Assembly: GCF_000003855.2 (NCBI RefSeq)
Contig: NW_003101678.1
Location: forward strand, 1,592,470-1,656,469
Direction: 5' to 3'
Length of the DNA stretch: 64,000 nucleotides
Origin: Blastomyces gilchristii SLH14081
Taxonomy: Eukaryota; Ascomycota; Eurotiomycetes; Onygenales; Ajellomycetaceae
This document shows, in pieces, positions 44,471 through 56,887 of the stretch (position 1 is the stretch's first letter; each line of letters opens with the position of its first letter). A program made the translations under genes and the position numbers. A model generated the notes under the pieces. That model saw only the letters and a list, made by a program, of their open reading frames with translations. It made no database searches and was not told the origin of the DNA.

Positions 44471-47422
44471 ATCACATCTAAAAGAAAACAATTGACTACT
44501 GCTAGAAAAGATTGAAAGAATGATATAATTTCTGATAAAGAGTTCAAAGCTGTCAGAAATGAATATTTTTCAGATATTAAAAGAGCTAAAACAGACTGCT
44601 GGAATAAGTTTCTTGAAGAAGCATAAGAAAAGAAAGTTTTTAAAGCTTTTAACTATACTAAAACAAGAAGTGTAGCAAAACTTTCAACCTTAGAATATGA
44701 GTTTCAGAATGAATTATATACAGCAAACTCTTTTGAGAAAAAATGTCAAGCTTTTATAAGAACTCTCTTTCAAAACTCATCAGATTCAGATTCAGAGAAA
44801 GAGAATATATCACTTCTTAACTATATTGATGAAAATGACTGAGAATGGCCTGATCTTACTTAAGATGAATTAGAGTCAGCTATCTTCTCAAGTTCAGTTA
44901 AAACTGCTGCAGGGCCTGATTCAATTAATCACTTGATTATTCAAAATACATACTCCTACTTAAAGAATGAATATTTTAAGCTCTTTTTCAATCTCTTAAA
45001 AAATAAATATCATTCTGAATGCTGAAGAGAAGTCACTGAAGTAATTCTTATAAAATCTAATAGAAAAACTTCAATTCTCAAGTCATATAGAGTAATATCT
45101 CTATTGAACTGTCTAGAAAAGATTTTAGAAAAGATAATAGCTACTCAACTATCTTTTATAAGCTCTATCAGTAATTCTCTGTTATTCAGTGAACAAATGA
45201 GAGATAGAAAACAGTGTTCTGTAATTAACACTGTTCTCTCAGTTATTCATAATATTCAGATAGCAAAGTATGAAGATCTGATCTTAACTGTAGTTTTTAT
45301 TGATATAAAAGAAGCATTTGATTATATTTCAAAGTCAAAGTTAATTCAGACTTTGAAGATGTTAAAACTGTCACTTTTTCTAATAAAATGAATTCACTGT
45401 TTTATATCTAACAGAATTATACAACTTTTCTTTGATGAAATGAAATAAGACAAGACTGAGATAAAAATAGAAGTACTGTAAGAATCTTCAATCTCACTCA
45501 TTTTATTTATAATATACACTGTATATCTATTCAAAAATAGAAATATGAGAATAGTGTGATCTCTGAGTTATATGAATGATATTGATCTAGTCTACAGCTT
45601 AAAAACTATCACAGAGAATTTGAAAGTGATTAAAGAAGCTGCAAAGAAAATCTTTATTAGAGCAGATATCAATTAAATTCAATTTAATATGAATAAAACT
45701 GAGTTAATTCATTTCTTTTCTAGATTCAATAAGAAAGAACTATCTCTAACTCTTTTAAATAGAGAGATTAAATCCAGTGTTAATATCAAATAATTAGAAG
45801 TATGATTAAACTTCAAGTTGAATTTTAAATATCACATTCAACAAAGAACTGTCAAGGCAGAAAGACTATTGAATAACATAATCAGACTATCAAATATAGA
45901 GAGAGATCTATTCTTCCAGACTATGAGATAGTTATATATAGCCTGTATTATCTCAGTAGCTGATTATGAAGTTTAAGTTTGATGAAATAATCAAGAGAAT
46001 TTCACTGAACTCTTTCAAAGTCTGTAAAACAGAGCTTTGAGAAGAATTCTGAGAGCATTTAAATCATCTTCTATTAAAGTAATGAAAATTGAAGCTTCAA
46101 TTTCTTCTTCTGCTATTAGATTTGAAAAGGCCTGTATGAACTATGCTCTGAGAGTTATAAAGATGAGCTCAAATCATATAATCAGAGAAAGAGTCTCTTC
46201 TTCATTTCTATCAATTAACTCTGGAAATGAACTGGATTGAAATAGATTTCTTGATTGAAATGAAAATAATTCTTTAAAGAAAATGTCTTCTCAACTGTAC
46301 AGACTATGCTCTCTGATTAAAAATCAATTTTCTTCTTTAAATATTGAAAAAGTTGATCATGAGAAGATATCTCTCTGAAGAGAAAAGCTTGAATCTCTTA
46401 TAGACTTAGAAATAAGTGAACTATCTAAGAAGAAAGAATATGAACAGCATTTGAAGAGAATTTCTACAATCAATATAAAAGACTCTATTCTGATTTATTC
46501 AGATGACTCAAAAAATGAGAATTTGAATAGATTAGATGCAGACATTGCTTATACTGAAGATAATATCAATTTTATCTCAGATTTCTGAAATTTAGACTGT
46601 GAATCTGAAGTCTTTGATGCTGAACTATTTACAATAGTGAAAGCTTTCAAACTCATTGAAATAAAATCTTATAAAAGAGGAAATAGTTTAAAAGAGACAT
46701 GAATATTCTCTGATAGTCAAGCTGCTTTAAAAAGACTTAGAAATAGTCAGATTCATAATAGTCAAATGAATCTTGAACTGATTTTAAACTCTGTTTTGAA
46801 AATTCAAAAGAGAAGAACATCAAAGCTGATAATTCATTTACACTGAGTTCCTGCTCATATGAATATTCATGACAATGAATTGACTGATTCAGCTGTAAAA
46901 AAGAGTGCAGAATTAAGCAGATCTATTCAAAAAATTATGTCCTGGTCTTTTATAAAGAGAAAAATAAAAGAATCTTGTTTAGATAAGTAGAATGAAAGCT
47001 GACAGAAACAAAAGAAGAGTATACATTATTCAAGATTTAAAACAAAACCCAAGTGAAAATCTTGTTTAATTAAATGTAAAAAGAAAATATTCTCATCTAT
47101 AATACAGCTGAAACTAGGACATGGCTATTTCAAATCTTATATACAAAGATTTGATGATAGATTTGACTCAATAGAATGCTCATTCTGCAATACAAATGAG
47201 AATTCTGAGTATATTATAATGCACTGTGCATTATACAATAGTCTCAGAGCCAGATTGAAAGAGAAGTATGATTTAAATCAATTAAATATGAGATTCTTAT
47301 TCTCAACTGAGACAGGAATTAAATACTTAATAGACTTTCTATCAGAAACTCAAGCAGCTACAAGAAAATGACTAAATTCAGAAATATCTGAATATGAAGA
47401 GGAGGAAATCAATCAGATATAG
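44471..47422 (+). pseudogene. LINE copy 2 ORF2, right part (RT, RNase H)
   Basis: Continuation of the LINE after copy C. It matches copy 1 from about 12930 to the shared TAG at 47420-47422: AAGPDSINHLIIQ near 44910, an open stretch 45104-45391 in the RT palm, the catalytic remnant YMNDID near 45570, and RNase H FSDSQAA near 46710. It is followed by 3' UTR and an (AAT)n-like tail to 47791. Confidence 0.75.
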
Positions 47423-47791
47423 TCTGTTAAAACAGCTATATACTATCTTTTAATAATTTGTTTTATTACAGTCTCTCTTTACTTTATCTTTTTCTTTCAA
47501 TTCCTTTTCATCTATCTATTTAATGTGTCTATCTTTAAGACTGTGTTCTCTTTTCCTTTGTCATGAAATTGTCAAATGATTTCAAAGTATCAGAGGATGT
47601 TAAAACACTGCAATTTGTAAACAGTTTTTGTATTCTGAGCTGGAATTTTCTGATTTTGCATATCTGAAATTGATGAATGTATAATAGTTAACTTTACAGA
47701 TATAGGAAAAACTCTGAGAACTAAAAGTTCTCAGGTAGATGTCATAGTCTCTGACTGCATACATCTATAATTGAAGAATAATACTAATAAT

Positions 47792-49172
47792 ACATATAAG
47801 AATCAATATCTTAGAATATTCAATTAATAATAATAACACTCTATGATTCTATGAATGATGCTGAATCTCTCACTCTGAATTCTTATACACTTGAATAATG
47901 CAAGAGATACATGATTAATGTATAACTGATTATTCAGGCTGTGAATAACTGTATAGAATGATCTTCTGAGAATTCTACTGATCTTAGATATTAAACAGTA
48001 TTAGACATTTCATTCAAAACTACAATTACTATTCTTCTATTATCTCATAAAAGAACTGTAGAAAAGATCTACTGAAATCACTTAATATCTCTGATAGAAT
48101 CTGATAAGATGTAGTAATTAACTTCACTATTAATCTATCTGAGAGTAAGAATTGTAGAAACATTCTGATCATCATTGATTAACTAAGTAAGAATATAATA
48201 TTGAAATCTTATAATAAGATGAACACTGAACAAGTCACTGAAGTCTTCTTACAGAGTTCATTCTATCAGATGTATAAATTACTGAGATCAATAGTATTAA
48301 ATCAGAGCTGTCAATTCATGAGTACTCTCTGAACAAGAATCTGTTAAGTTCTCAAGATTACATGCTGTCTGTCAACTGTCTATCATTCTGAGACTGATAG
48401 TGCATCAGAACAGATAATTCAGACTGTAAAGAATTATCTTTACAAGTTCTATAACTATCTATAAGATAATTGACATGACCTGCTTCTATATGCAGAGATC
48501 ACTATTAATGAATAAAATACTGTTTCAATACATGTAAGTCTGTTCTTTCTTATACACAGTTATCATATGAAAGTGTTGAATCTTCTAGAGACTACACAGT
48601 TCACACTGAATCTCTGCAGTCTGATTCAGATTGCTGATAATATAGTAATGAAGCTCTGAGATATCTGTAATTGAGTAGAGATCTTCATAACAACTGCAAA
48701 ACAAGATCAAGAGAATTAAATCAATGTTTATCAAGATCTCACTGAATAATATAAGATAGAAGACCTGATATGATTGAATCTTAAGAATATATAAATCATA
48801 TATTCATCTCATACACTAGATTACTGCCATGTCAGATATAAAGTGATAGAAGTTCTAGATAGTTACAACTACTGTCTTGACACATCATCAGAAATTCATG
48901 ATATATTTCATACAAGCTTACTCTGCTATACTATCACTGATTCATTCTCTTCTCAGCTGACTTCTGACTGATAGTCACCAGATATCATAGAAGAAGATAA
49001 TGAGCTTAAGTAAGAGATTAAGAATATTCTCAATGAGAGACTCTGTAACTGCAGCTGATAATATCTTATAAAATGAGTTAACTATGATTAACTGATCTGA
49101 ACTCTGACTTCTGTGTTATCTGAAACAGCAGCTCTTGACTGATGAGAACTGCTTCTGAAAGAGAGAAGTTAA
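47792..49172 (+). pseudogene. Copy B integrase remnant, right part
   Basis: Starts inside the duplicated target ACATATAAGAATC and continues the copy B pol frame: decayed zinc-finger region near 48020, integrase core, and C-terminal part ending near 49090 before a purine-rich tract (GAAAGAGAGAAG) and the 3' LTR. Confidence 0.65.
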
Positions 49173-49505
49173 TGTGATGAGCTGTGTCTAATCAATTATA
49201 TAGACTATTTCATTACACTTCATAGATTCTTTCATTTCTGATCACTGATTCTCAGCTGCTACAAATGCATGTAATATACACTCTGATTCTCAGTCATTTC
49301 TGATCACTGATTCTCAGCCACTACAAACGCGTGTATATTCTTCCACCCTGAAGCTTCACCACGTACATCATCACATACACATATAAATATTCGTCTCAAT
49401 CACTGATTCTCACACTTTCTCTTTCTTTCCTTCTTTAACATTTTTATCTTTATTAAATAAGACCTATCAATATAATACTGATCTATTCGGTGTGAACTTC
49501 TTACA
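49173..49505 (+). repeat. 3' LTR of copy B
   Basis: 333 bp, TGTGATGAGC...CTTCTTACA. Confidence 0.85.
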
Positions 49506-49510
49506 TCAAT

Positions 49511-52088
49511 TTTCTTCTTCAGATCTTTCACTTCAATCAAAAGTATATTTAAGAAGTTAAATATACATTTCTTTAATAGTAAAAGTAAATCTTGAGATGA
49601 GATATAATCATTCTTTAATAAACTTCTAGTAGTAGAGAATATCTCAAGCTTAGTAACAGTACTTGTATATTTCTCAGTAAGTGAACACTCAAAGATAGAC
49701 TCTAAAATTCATCATAGCTGATGAACTCATGTATTTGACAGACAGACTTAATTAAATATAAGATAGATATTCTTTATTAAATTTTTATAGCATTTCATCT
49801 TCAGCTTATAGCTATCATTGAGATATTTCATATCTAGATTAATTACTTTGAAGAAGTCAGGTTTTTCAGATCAGTTGACAAGACTCATAATTATAATTAC
49901 TTAATACAGAGAAGGAATTTTAGCAGATTAAAGTATTTAAAAATAATGAAGTATCTCAGTGACATAATTATATTAATCAGTATTAAGAAAGAAGATAATC
50001 AGAGATGAAATAAAGTACTTAAGAAGTTCAATATTATCATACTTAACAGCATAGTATATTCAAATGAATAATTCATATTCTTAGAGAAGATAATATATAA
50101 TACAGAATTCAATATCTTGAGTAAGCTCAGAGATTTAAGAGTCAATTTCATTTCAGATATTAAGAGTAAATGCTTTAATATATACATCTTTAATAAGCTG
50201 AAGATACTGTGAAGAACTAAGCTATTATATAATAGAATTAATATCTTCTAAGCACTTAAAATTACTAACTGAATAATCTCAATATTGTATAATAGTATAA
50301 AATAGAGCAAGACTTTAAGATATAAAGCTCTGAGAAATCACTGACTTAAGAAGATAATATTTCAGATTGACAGCAGTTATAGAATTTCAGTTTCAATAAG
50401 TGAGATTGAACTGAATACAGTGATAAGCCTTCTCAGAGACTTCAGCTTTAAAATGAGTACAGACAATGATAAAGAGTAGATTTATTTAAATATAAAATCA
50501 TTCAGAAATAGAATAAAGTTAGTTACATTATTTAAAGATATCTGTAGATTTTGACTGCTCTATCTTGAGTAATTAAATGAGTTTTATAGTTAAAGTATCT
50601 TCATACACTGAAAAGAGATAAGTTGAAAATGCTGTATAATCTCTTAATAAATTAAGAAAATTATTAAATATCTTTTTATGAACTCTTATAGTTTCTACAA
50701 TAGTGTTCTTATTTTTAAAAATAGCACTCAACTGCTGAAAATGCATTCTATGCACAGAAAGTGTATTAATAACAGACATTTAAAATAATAAATCATTTAT
50801 AGTACTGAAAACACTTTTAACTTTAATATTATAAATCTTTCAAACAGTATCTGAAATAAGACATGATATTATTTACTTTCAAAGCTCATTATCATTGTCT
50901 ATTATATCAGATACATCAATAATTTCTTACAGTGTTAGCAGTTTTATGAAATTATACATAATCTGAGTTAGATTAGTTTCTAAAATATCAGAAGAAATAA
51001 TCACAGCAGCAGTAGTCACAGCAGTTATGAAATTATTATACTTAATTATCTTATTTTATACAGTCTTCTTGAAGTTCATATTATCATAGACTATAATAGC
51101 TCAAGAATCTTTGACAAGCTGCTGAAGTTTAATTTAATAGTAAGAATTAGTTAAGTAATTAACTCAGAAGTTGATAGAAGTTTAAAGAATATATCAGAAA
51201 ATAACAGATATTATCAGAAATTACTAAAAGTTTGAGATATTAGATAGAAATATTAATAAGTTAAGAATATTAAGTTATATTTTCTCTTATTTAGTAATTT
51301 TCATTATTAATCTATTTCTTATTACATAGCTATGACAGAGTTCAAAGTCAGAAATGATTTCTATTACTCATTATTTTACTTCTGAGTTATAAAAATATAC
51401 AGAGAGAATAGAGCTGAAGAAGTTTGAGTTTTTCAAGAAATAAGAGTAATATATAATACTTATAATAATAAATAGTTATTTGATAGCTGTTATTTCATCT
51501 GAGTCTCATTCATAGCTCTTTTAATTAACACATTTATTTTTTAAAACAGAAGTAAGTAGATTAAATCAGATTGATATATTAGTCTGAATAATCTCAAAAG
51601 CAGTCTGAAAGTCAATAATATTCAGATCAGAATCATGATTGAATTTTATAAAGAAGAAAGTATTAATAAGATATTTCAGCTTCTATTTAAGTAAGACAGT
51701 ATAATATTGATTATCATTAAATATTTCTGCTTTGAAAAGTGCTGAATATAGTATATTTCACTACTTTGTAGAAGTACTGTATCATTAATGAGTTAAGATA
51801 TCAGAACTCTGAATTTAAGTCTCTATAAAGATCTTTATTTCTCAACTATTTTACTGTAATATTCTGATAATACAAGATAATTTCAATCATCTTTTCTGTC
51901 AGTTATAAGATATTATAGACAGATACTGTAAGTCACAGCAGTTCAATTATAAACAAGCTTGTAAGATATCAGTATCAGTATCAGTAATCTCAAATTCTAA
52001 AGAAGTATTAATAGATTTAAACTCTGTTAAGTCACTGTCTAATATATTATATTCATTATCTACATTGTTAAGAGACTGTAGTAATTGT
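49511..52088. other. AT-rich region of unknown origin
   Basis: 2.6 kb of very AT-rich sequence between Gypsy copy B and a small inverted-repeat element. Short frames exist on the minus strand (49999-50187, 50573-50779) with Leu/Ile/Lys-rich content and no recognisable motif. It is probably an older, more decayed element or gene, because B inserted into it. I cannot identify it. Confidence 0.4.
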
Positions 52089-52090
52089 TA

Positions 52091-52592
52091 GACTGGCTGC
52101 TGAGATCATGAATTTCACATTTAATCTCATTTAATCTGGTCTCATACATTTCTTGACATGAATTCCGCTGGGACTAGTCATTAAAAAAACATGTAAAGTG
52201 ACTATATATCAGATCTTAAAATGAAATCATGACTTGAAAAAAATGAGAAAGTGATCTTATTTAATCTCATTTAGTCTCATTCTTAGCATAAAGTTACTAT
52301 TTTTAGACATTTTAAGGTTTTTTTTAGACTATTTTTAATTTTTTAAAAAGTAATGCTTTTTGATAATGCTCAAATGAGATTTAAAGTCATTTAAAGCAAT
52401 AAAAATAATTTAAATTAAGAAGTGAAAATCATGATCTCATTTGAAAAATGTGACAAGAGTAGACAGTAAGTCTCACTGAGACAGTATGAGACTACTATCT
52501 AATGTTAAAACCATGTAATGAGATCAGTTAAATTGATAATAAGACTATTAAAAAATCTAGTTCTAATCTCAGACACGGTCACACAATCAGTC
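52091..52592 (+). mobile_element. 510-bp TA-flanked inverted-repeat element
   Basis: Complete copy of 502 bp flanked by TA (52089-52090 and 52593-52594), ends GACTGGCTG... and ...CACAATCAGTC. It is nearly identical to the copy at 1-348 over the shared part and is the inverse of 18887-19402, with more C-to-T damage than the latter. Confidence 0.8.
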
Positions 52593-52594
52593 TA

Positions 52595-53172
52595 GTAATT
52601 ATAGAGAGAATTTATCTTTAAGTGATAAAGAATATTGACTGAAGTATGTCTGACATTGAGTGTCTTAAGATTTAAAAGACACACTGTCTTTTATCAATAA
52701 TTAATATAATAAGAAGAGATAATGAGTTGTAAAATAGCAGAGATAATAGTAGAATGACTGAGAATTTAAAAAATATCAGTTTGATAATGATTAGACAGAT
52801 ATTTAGAATAGATATATAATTCTGAAGTCAATTAAATATTTTATATAAGTGAAGTTGATTTTTCATATATAATGAAACTGTTTCTTCTCAGACTCTCTAT
52901 GAGATATTAGGTTGCAAGCACATATGAAGTCTCTTATTGATCCAGAAGTTAGCAGGACTTGGCAGAAGTCTAAAGGAGTTTAGTTGGTCGCGCTAATCCG
53001 AAAATATCGAGAAGAGAGGCTGAGCATGCTGAGATAAGCTCCGGAGCTTCACATCAAAATGTTCCAGAAGTCCATATGGCAGTACACAGGGTCACTGTCG
53101 CCGTCCACTTTCGAATAAACACTTCAACTTTGCCTTCTAGAAGAGTGAAGTTCCAGCAATACTAATATTTTT
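52595..53172. other. Edge of the AT-rich block
   Basis: Composition changes from strongly AT-rich to normal between about 52,900 and 53,000. No gene is visible; bases after 53000 may be the upstream region of the pseudogene that follows. Confidence 0.6.
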
Positions 53173-53947
53173 GTGTGTGCCAACATACCTCCATCTGCTA
53201 AAAATGGCAGCATCCCATCTAGCCGGGTTGGAAAGCTTGGCAATAACGCACACCTACGGAGTACTCTGTACATCAACGGTGACAACCCCGACGTCGCCGT
53301 GATGCTCATTCGCGATCTGTTTGGCTGGACCTTCCCAAACTTGCGCATATTAGTCGACTACTATGCGCGCGAGGCCAATGTAACTGTATAGTATACCTAC
53401 CCGACTTCTTCGGGGGGGTTATATTGTCATTCGAGAACATCACTGCTGGCAGGTTTGACTTACTCAACCTCCCGAACCTCATGAAACAAAACGGTCGCGA
53501 TATACGTGAACCCGAAATCTTCGAGTGCGCCAGGGCCCTGCGTCACACATATGAGAAGGTTGGCGCCATAGGCTTCTGCTAGGGGGTGGGCCTTTTTCAG
53601 ACTGGGGGCGAAGGAATACCAACCACCCCTTGTCGACTGTATCTCGATAGGGCATCCAACGTTTCTGACCAAACAGGGCATCGACGAGGTGGTGGTTCCC
53701 GTGCAGATTCTGGCTCCCGAAACTGATCACCTGTATCCACCCGAACTCAAAACGTATGCACAGTACGTTTGAGACGATCCAGAAACTGGGCTTGGCAAGC
53801 CCTTAGATTATCGGCATTTCCCAGGCGTGGAGCATGCCAGTGCTTGCTTCGTTCGCGGTGATGATAGGCATCGAGGGGAACGTGAAGCGATGACGAGCTA
53901 AGAATGCGGCTGTTGGCTGGTTTAAACAGTGTTTATTCGAGTCGTAA
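53173..53947 (+). pseudogene. Dienelactone hydrolase-family pseudogene
   Basis: The family consists of alpha/beta hydrolases with a Cys-Asp-His triad that cleave dienelactones or related esters. Pieces in order, in different frames: SRVGKLGNN...LFGWTFPNLRILVDYYAREANVTV (frame of 53173-53391, shown here with a gap), then PDFFGG...NLMKQNGRDIREPEIFECARAL (about 53397-53570), the nucleophile region GFC followed directly by a TAG at about 53579, then a shifted frame with PVQILAPETDH (Asp) near 53710 and FPGVEHA (His) near 53820, and the C-terminal AAVGWFKQ to TAA at 53947. There are at least two frameshifts and several stops (53389, 53579, near 53770). No ATG opens the first frame. Base composition is normal, so ordinary decay rather than RIP explains it. 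It sits at the border of the AT-rich block. Confidence 0.8.
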
Positions 53948-54629
53948 GGATGGGATATACCGGGTCCTTTTGATCCCTACTTTGTCTGATTTATGGATGT
54001 TGACCACCCGTACACGATCCTTGTCATGAATACGGTGTCTACGGCTGGATATATCTTGATATCGGAATTGCCAAGTGACAATAAGTTGGCTTTTCTTTTT
54101 CACTATGCTATATTTGCTACCAGTTGGATATAACACGATGCAATTGAGTACATTTGAAATATTTTAACGCACATCATTCTTATATGCAATTTTACTGTTC
54201 AACCCGTTGTAGGAGACATCCAATGCGTGATTTCTTTCACAGAATTAATGGAGGTATTCAACTCTGCTAGTCTGGAAGATGATGGAGGTGATATAATGTA
54301 GTAGGCGAACACCTCGCTTAGGCGGAAGCGGTCGGCCCGTAGAGGGAATCCGACAGAAGAAACAATTTGCTCGGTCCGAGTGCCCAGGGATCAAACTTGC
54401 CTATTGTGGCTAGCGTTGGCACGTCCCTAACCCTAGCTCGGTAGCTTGGTAGCTCCGAGGTCGCGTTATCAAATCTTCGTTCTGCCCATTCTAACATAAA
54501 ACCTCCTGAGATTTCAGTCCTGGACTCCCACAAATTGTTCCAACTACGGGACCGGAGACGCTCCTTCATATGACTCTGTAATAGTGTCAAGAAATCTCCC
54601 CCACCCTAGTCCGCCTCAAAAACGTAGTA
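53948..54629. other. Intergenic region upstream of apn1
   Basis: No convincing gene on either strand. The last 200 bases before 54630 should hold the apn1 promoter, but no TATA box is evident. Confidence 0.5.
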
Positions 54630-56679
54630 ATGGCGACTCGCGCCACCCGCCGCAGCTCTCGCCTTGCTCCGAACACCACTCCGACGAAGCAATCCCCAAA
54701 GACGCAAGAATCAATTAACCGTCCTGTCAGTTCCCCAAAGCTTACATCGAAACGTTCTGAACCTACACCATCGAGTAATAAAATCGATAATAAAATCAAC
54801 GGCGCCCTCGGGGTAGAGCCATATAACGGAGCTGACGACGACTACGCCGTTGTGGGAACTGTGGAAATAGAACATACGAAAGAGGTTATGGTAAAGCAAG
54901 AGACAGTTGAAATCTCAAAACGAGGTACGAAAAGAAAGGCGACAGTATCAAAGTCCCAACAGTACTCTAGTGAAGAGGAACAGGAAGTCGAAGTAAAAAC
55001 CCGGAAGGAAGAGCGGACGAAAAGGACAAAAGTAAAGGAGGTCACTATAGAAATGAAGCCCCTGGCGCCTCGAACTGCGAATCTGCGGATGTTTGTCGGA
55101 GCGCATATTAGCGCTGCGAAAGGTGTGTATTGCGTTCATACAGATATATATTCCCCACCACATCTATATCGCTACTCTATAGCAATATATGTCAATCAAA
55201 GCTAATACTTGCTGTAGGAGTCCATAATGCAGTCACAAACAGCGTTCACATCGGGTTAGTATTTTGTGCCGAAAATCCCGTATCCATTCCCCGGTTTTAT
55301 AGCTGAAATCAGGTCTTTTTTTCTAACCTGAGGTAGGGGAAATGCCTTTGCCCTGTTTCTAAAATCACAGAGAAAATGGGAGAACCCGCCATTACAAAAC
55401 GAGCATCGAGACCAATTTCGGCAACTTTGCTCAGATTATTCCTATGATGCTTCGAAGTAAGCCACCATTTGACCTCAACCCTTCCAAGGGAAGGCACCTA
55501 CTATGTAAGCTAATTCAGATCCAGATATGTTCTTCCTCATGGCTCGTATTTGGTGAATCTGGCGCAAGAAGACCCGACAAAAGCGAAGCAGGCATACGAT
55601 TCCTTTCTTGATGATCTGAAACGTTGTGAAGAACTTGGTATCAAGCTTTATAATTTCCAGTACGTTTCAGTCCAGGATCTAGTCCCCATACATGCAAAGC
55701 ATTCCATGGAATAGGTAATAATTGATTCATTACAAACAGCCCGGGAGCAACCAACCAGACTACCCTTGAGTCTTCATTATCTCGATTGGCACAAGCTCTC
55801 ATCTCTGCTCTCAAAGCTACGACAACAGTTGTTCCAGTTCTCGAAACAATGTGCGGCCATGGAACCACAATAGGAGGCTCACTATCGCATTTCAAAGCAC
55901 TTCTTGCCCTCATTCCAGATACCTACCGCTCTCGCATTGGGATATGCGTGGACACATGCCACAGTTTTGCGGCCGGGTACGACCTCCGTAGCCCTAGTAG
56001 CTGGAATAATTTCATGGAAGAATTCGATAAAGAAATAGGCCTGCAATACCTACGAGCTTTCCATTTGAATGACTCCAAAACGCCACTGGGTAGCCGACGA
56101 GATTTACACGCGAATATAGGAACAGGATTTCTGGGTCTGAGGGCATTTCATAACTTGATGAATGACAAGAGACTAGAAGGCATCCCGATGATATTAGAAA
56201 CTCCCATTGACCGACCTGCGAAATCGGACGCAGAGACGGCAACTGGACAACCGGACGACGAATACGGAGTGTGTAAGGACGATCATTCAACCGAAACGAC
56301 TACCAAGAAGAAAAATAGCCGTACCAAGAAGGGGCCAGCTAAGAAAGCAAAACCTGGTAAGCCGGTTATGATTGAGGATAAATCCATATGGGCGAAGGAG
56401 ATAAAACTTCTCGAGTCGCTTATTGGAATGGACACTGAGAGCGAGGAATTTCTCAGACTGGAGGCGGAATTGGCCTCGCAGGGGAAAGAGGAAAGAGAGA
56501 AACATCAAGCGATGTGTGACAAGAAGCGGGATAAGGAGGGAAAACAGAAGGATCTACGAGATATGTTTGCTGTCAATGGAAAGGCGAAGGGGAAGGGGAA
56601 AGCGAAAGTGAAAGCTAGTCCTACTAGTGTGGGTAAAAGGAAGAAGGCCGAAGAGGAGAGCACTGATGACTCCGACTAA
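54630..56679 (+). CDS. apn1: AP endonuclease Apn1 (endonuclease IV family)
   Basis: Nuclear base-excision-repair enzyme that cuts DNA 5' of abasic sites. Exons inferred: 54630-55122, 55218-55254, 55337-55456, 55525-55659, 55740-56679 (574 residues). Introns start GT and end AG; three have GCTAAT or CTAAC branch sites. The catalytic core starts near residue 154 ([12 protein letters not shown]). All metal-ligand motifs of the family are visible: [13 protein letters not shown] (His built across intron 4), [35 protein letters not shown] and ILETP near residue 412. The N-terminal 153 residues are a poorly conserved, Lys/Arg- and Ser/Thr-rich extension; the C-terminal 160 are lysine-rich with acidic patches, likely nuclear targeting. 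Fungal homologues often carry such extensions. Start chosen as the only upstream ATG giving one open frame into the core. The stop at 56677-56679 is followed by a short spacer and a tRNA-like pseudogene. Confidence 0.93.
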
Positions 56680-56813
56680 GTGAATATTTATTCGTAAAAT
56701 CGCGGAGAGGCGTGCTCCAATTTTTGATGTCAAGATACCTTTCATTTTTACGATATATATTTGGATCGTTGTCCTTGGTTATCCATTCTCAACAAATGTC
56801 TCTCTCTACCTAT
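56680..56813. other. apn1 3' region
   Basis: Short AT-leaning stretch, presumably the apn1 3' UTR. No gene. Confidence 0.4.
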
Positions 56814-56887
56814 GCTTCTGGGGCGCAATTGGTTAGCGCGTTCGACTGTTAATCGAGAGTTGGAAGTTCTAGCCTTCCCGGGGGGCG
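56814..56887 (+). pseudogene. tRNA-Asn(GTT)-like pseudogene
   Basis: The central part, including the anticodon arm with GTT, is the same as in the tRNA genes at 60922 and 62202. Differences: one base missing in the variable loop (GAGAGTT for GAGAGGTT), the T-loop TTCGAGC changed to TTCTAGC (loss of the purine after the invariant TTC), and an acceptor arm (GCTTCTG against CGGGGGG...) that no longer pairs properly. T-runs follow at 56897-56900 and 56918-56923. It is probably non-functional; a decayed copy of the same tRNA. Confidence 0.75.

Larger units (their letters stand above)
36394..47791 (+). mobile_element. tRNA-headed LINE chimera (copy 2), interrupted by Gypsy copy C
   Basis: A single 13-bp target duplication ACATATAAGAATC (36381-36393 and 47792-47804) encloses a 748-bp tRNA-headed module (36394-37141) and a LINE truncated within ORF1 (37142 onward) that ends in an (AAT)n tail. 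The LINE part is co-linear with copy 1 from about 11310. It is split at 38756/44471 by Gypsy copy C. After removing copy C and its duplication, the inserted molecule was about 5.7 kb. Both parts therefore arrived in one retrotransposition event. The LINE part has the same stop-codon damage as copy 1; the module has much less. Confidence 0.85.
32371..49505 (+). mobile_element. Ty3/Gypsy retrotransposon, copy B (outermost of a three-level nest)
   Basis: LTRs at 32371-32703 and 49173-49505 (333 bp each) are flanked by TCAAT (32366-32370 and 49506-49510). The element is split at 36393 by the tRNA-headed LINE chimera (36394-47791), which itself contains copy C. Removing the insertion and its 13-bp duplication leaves 5,724 bp, close to the 5,714 bp of copy C. 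gag (about 33000-34050), protease (about 34200), RT (34930-35460) and RNase H (about 35740) lie left of the insertion, integrase (47800-49000) right of it. All are riddled with stops. Confidence 0.85.
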
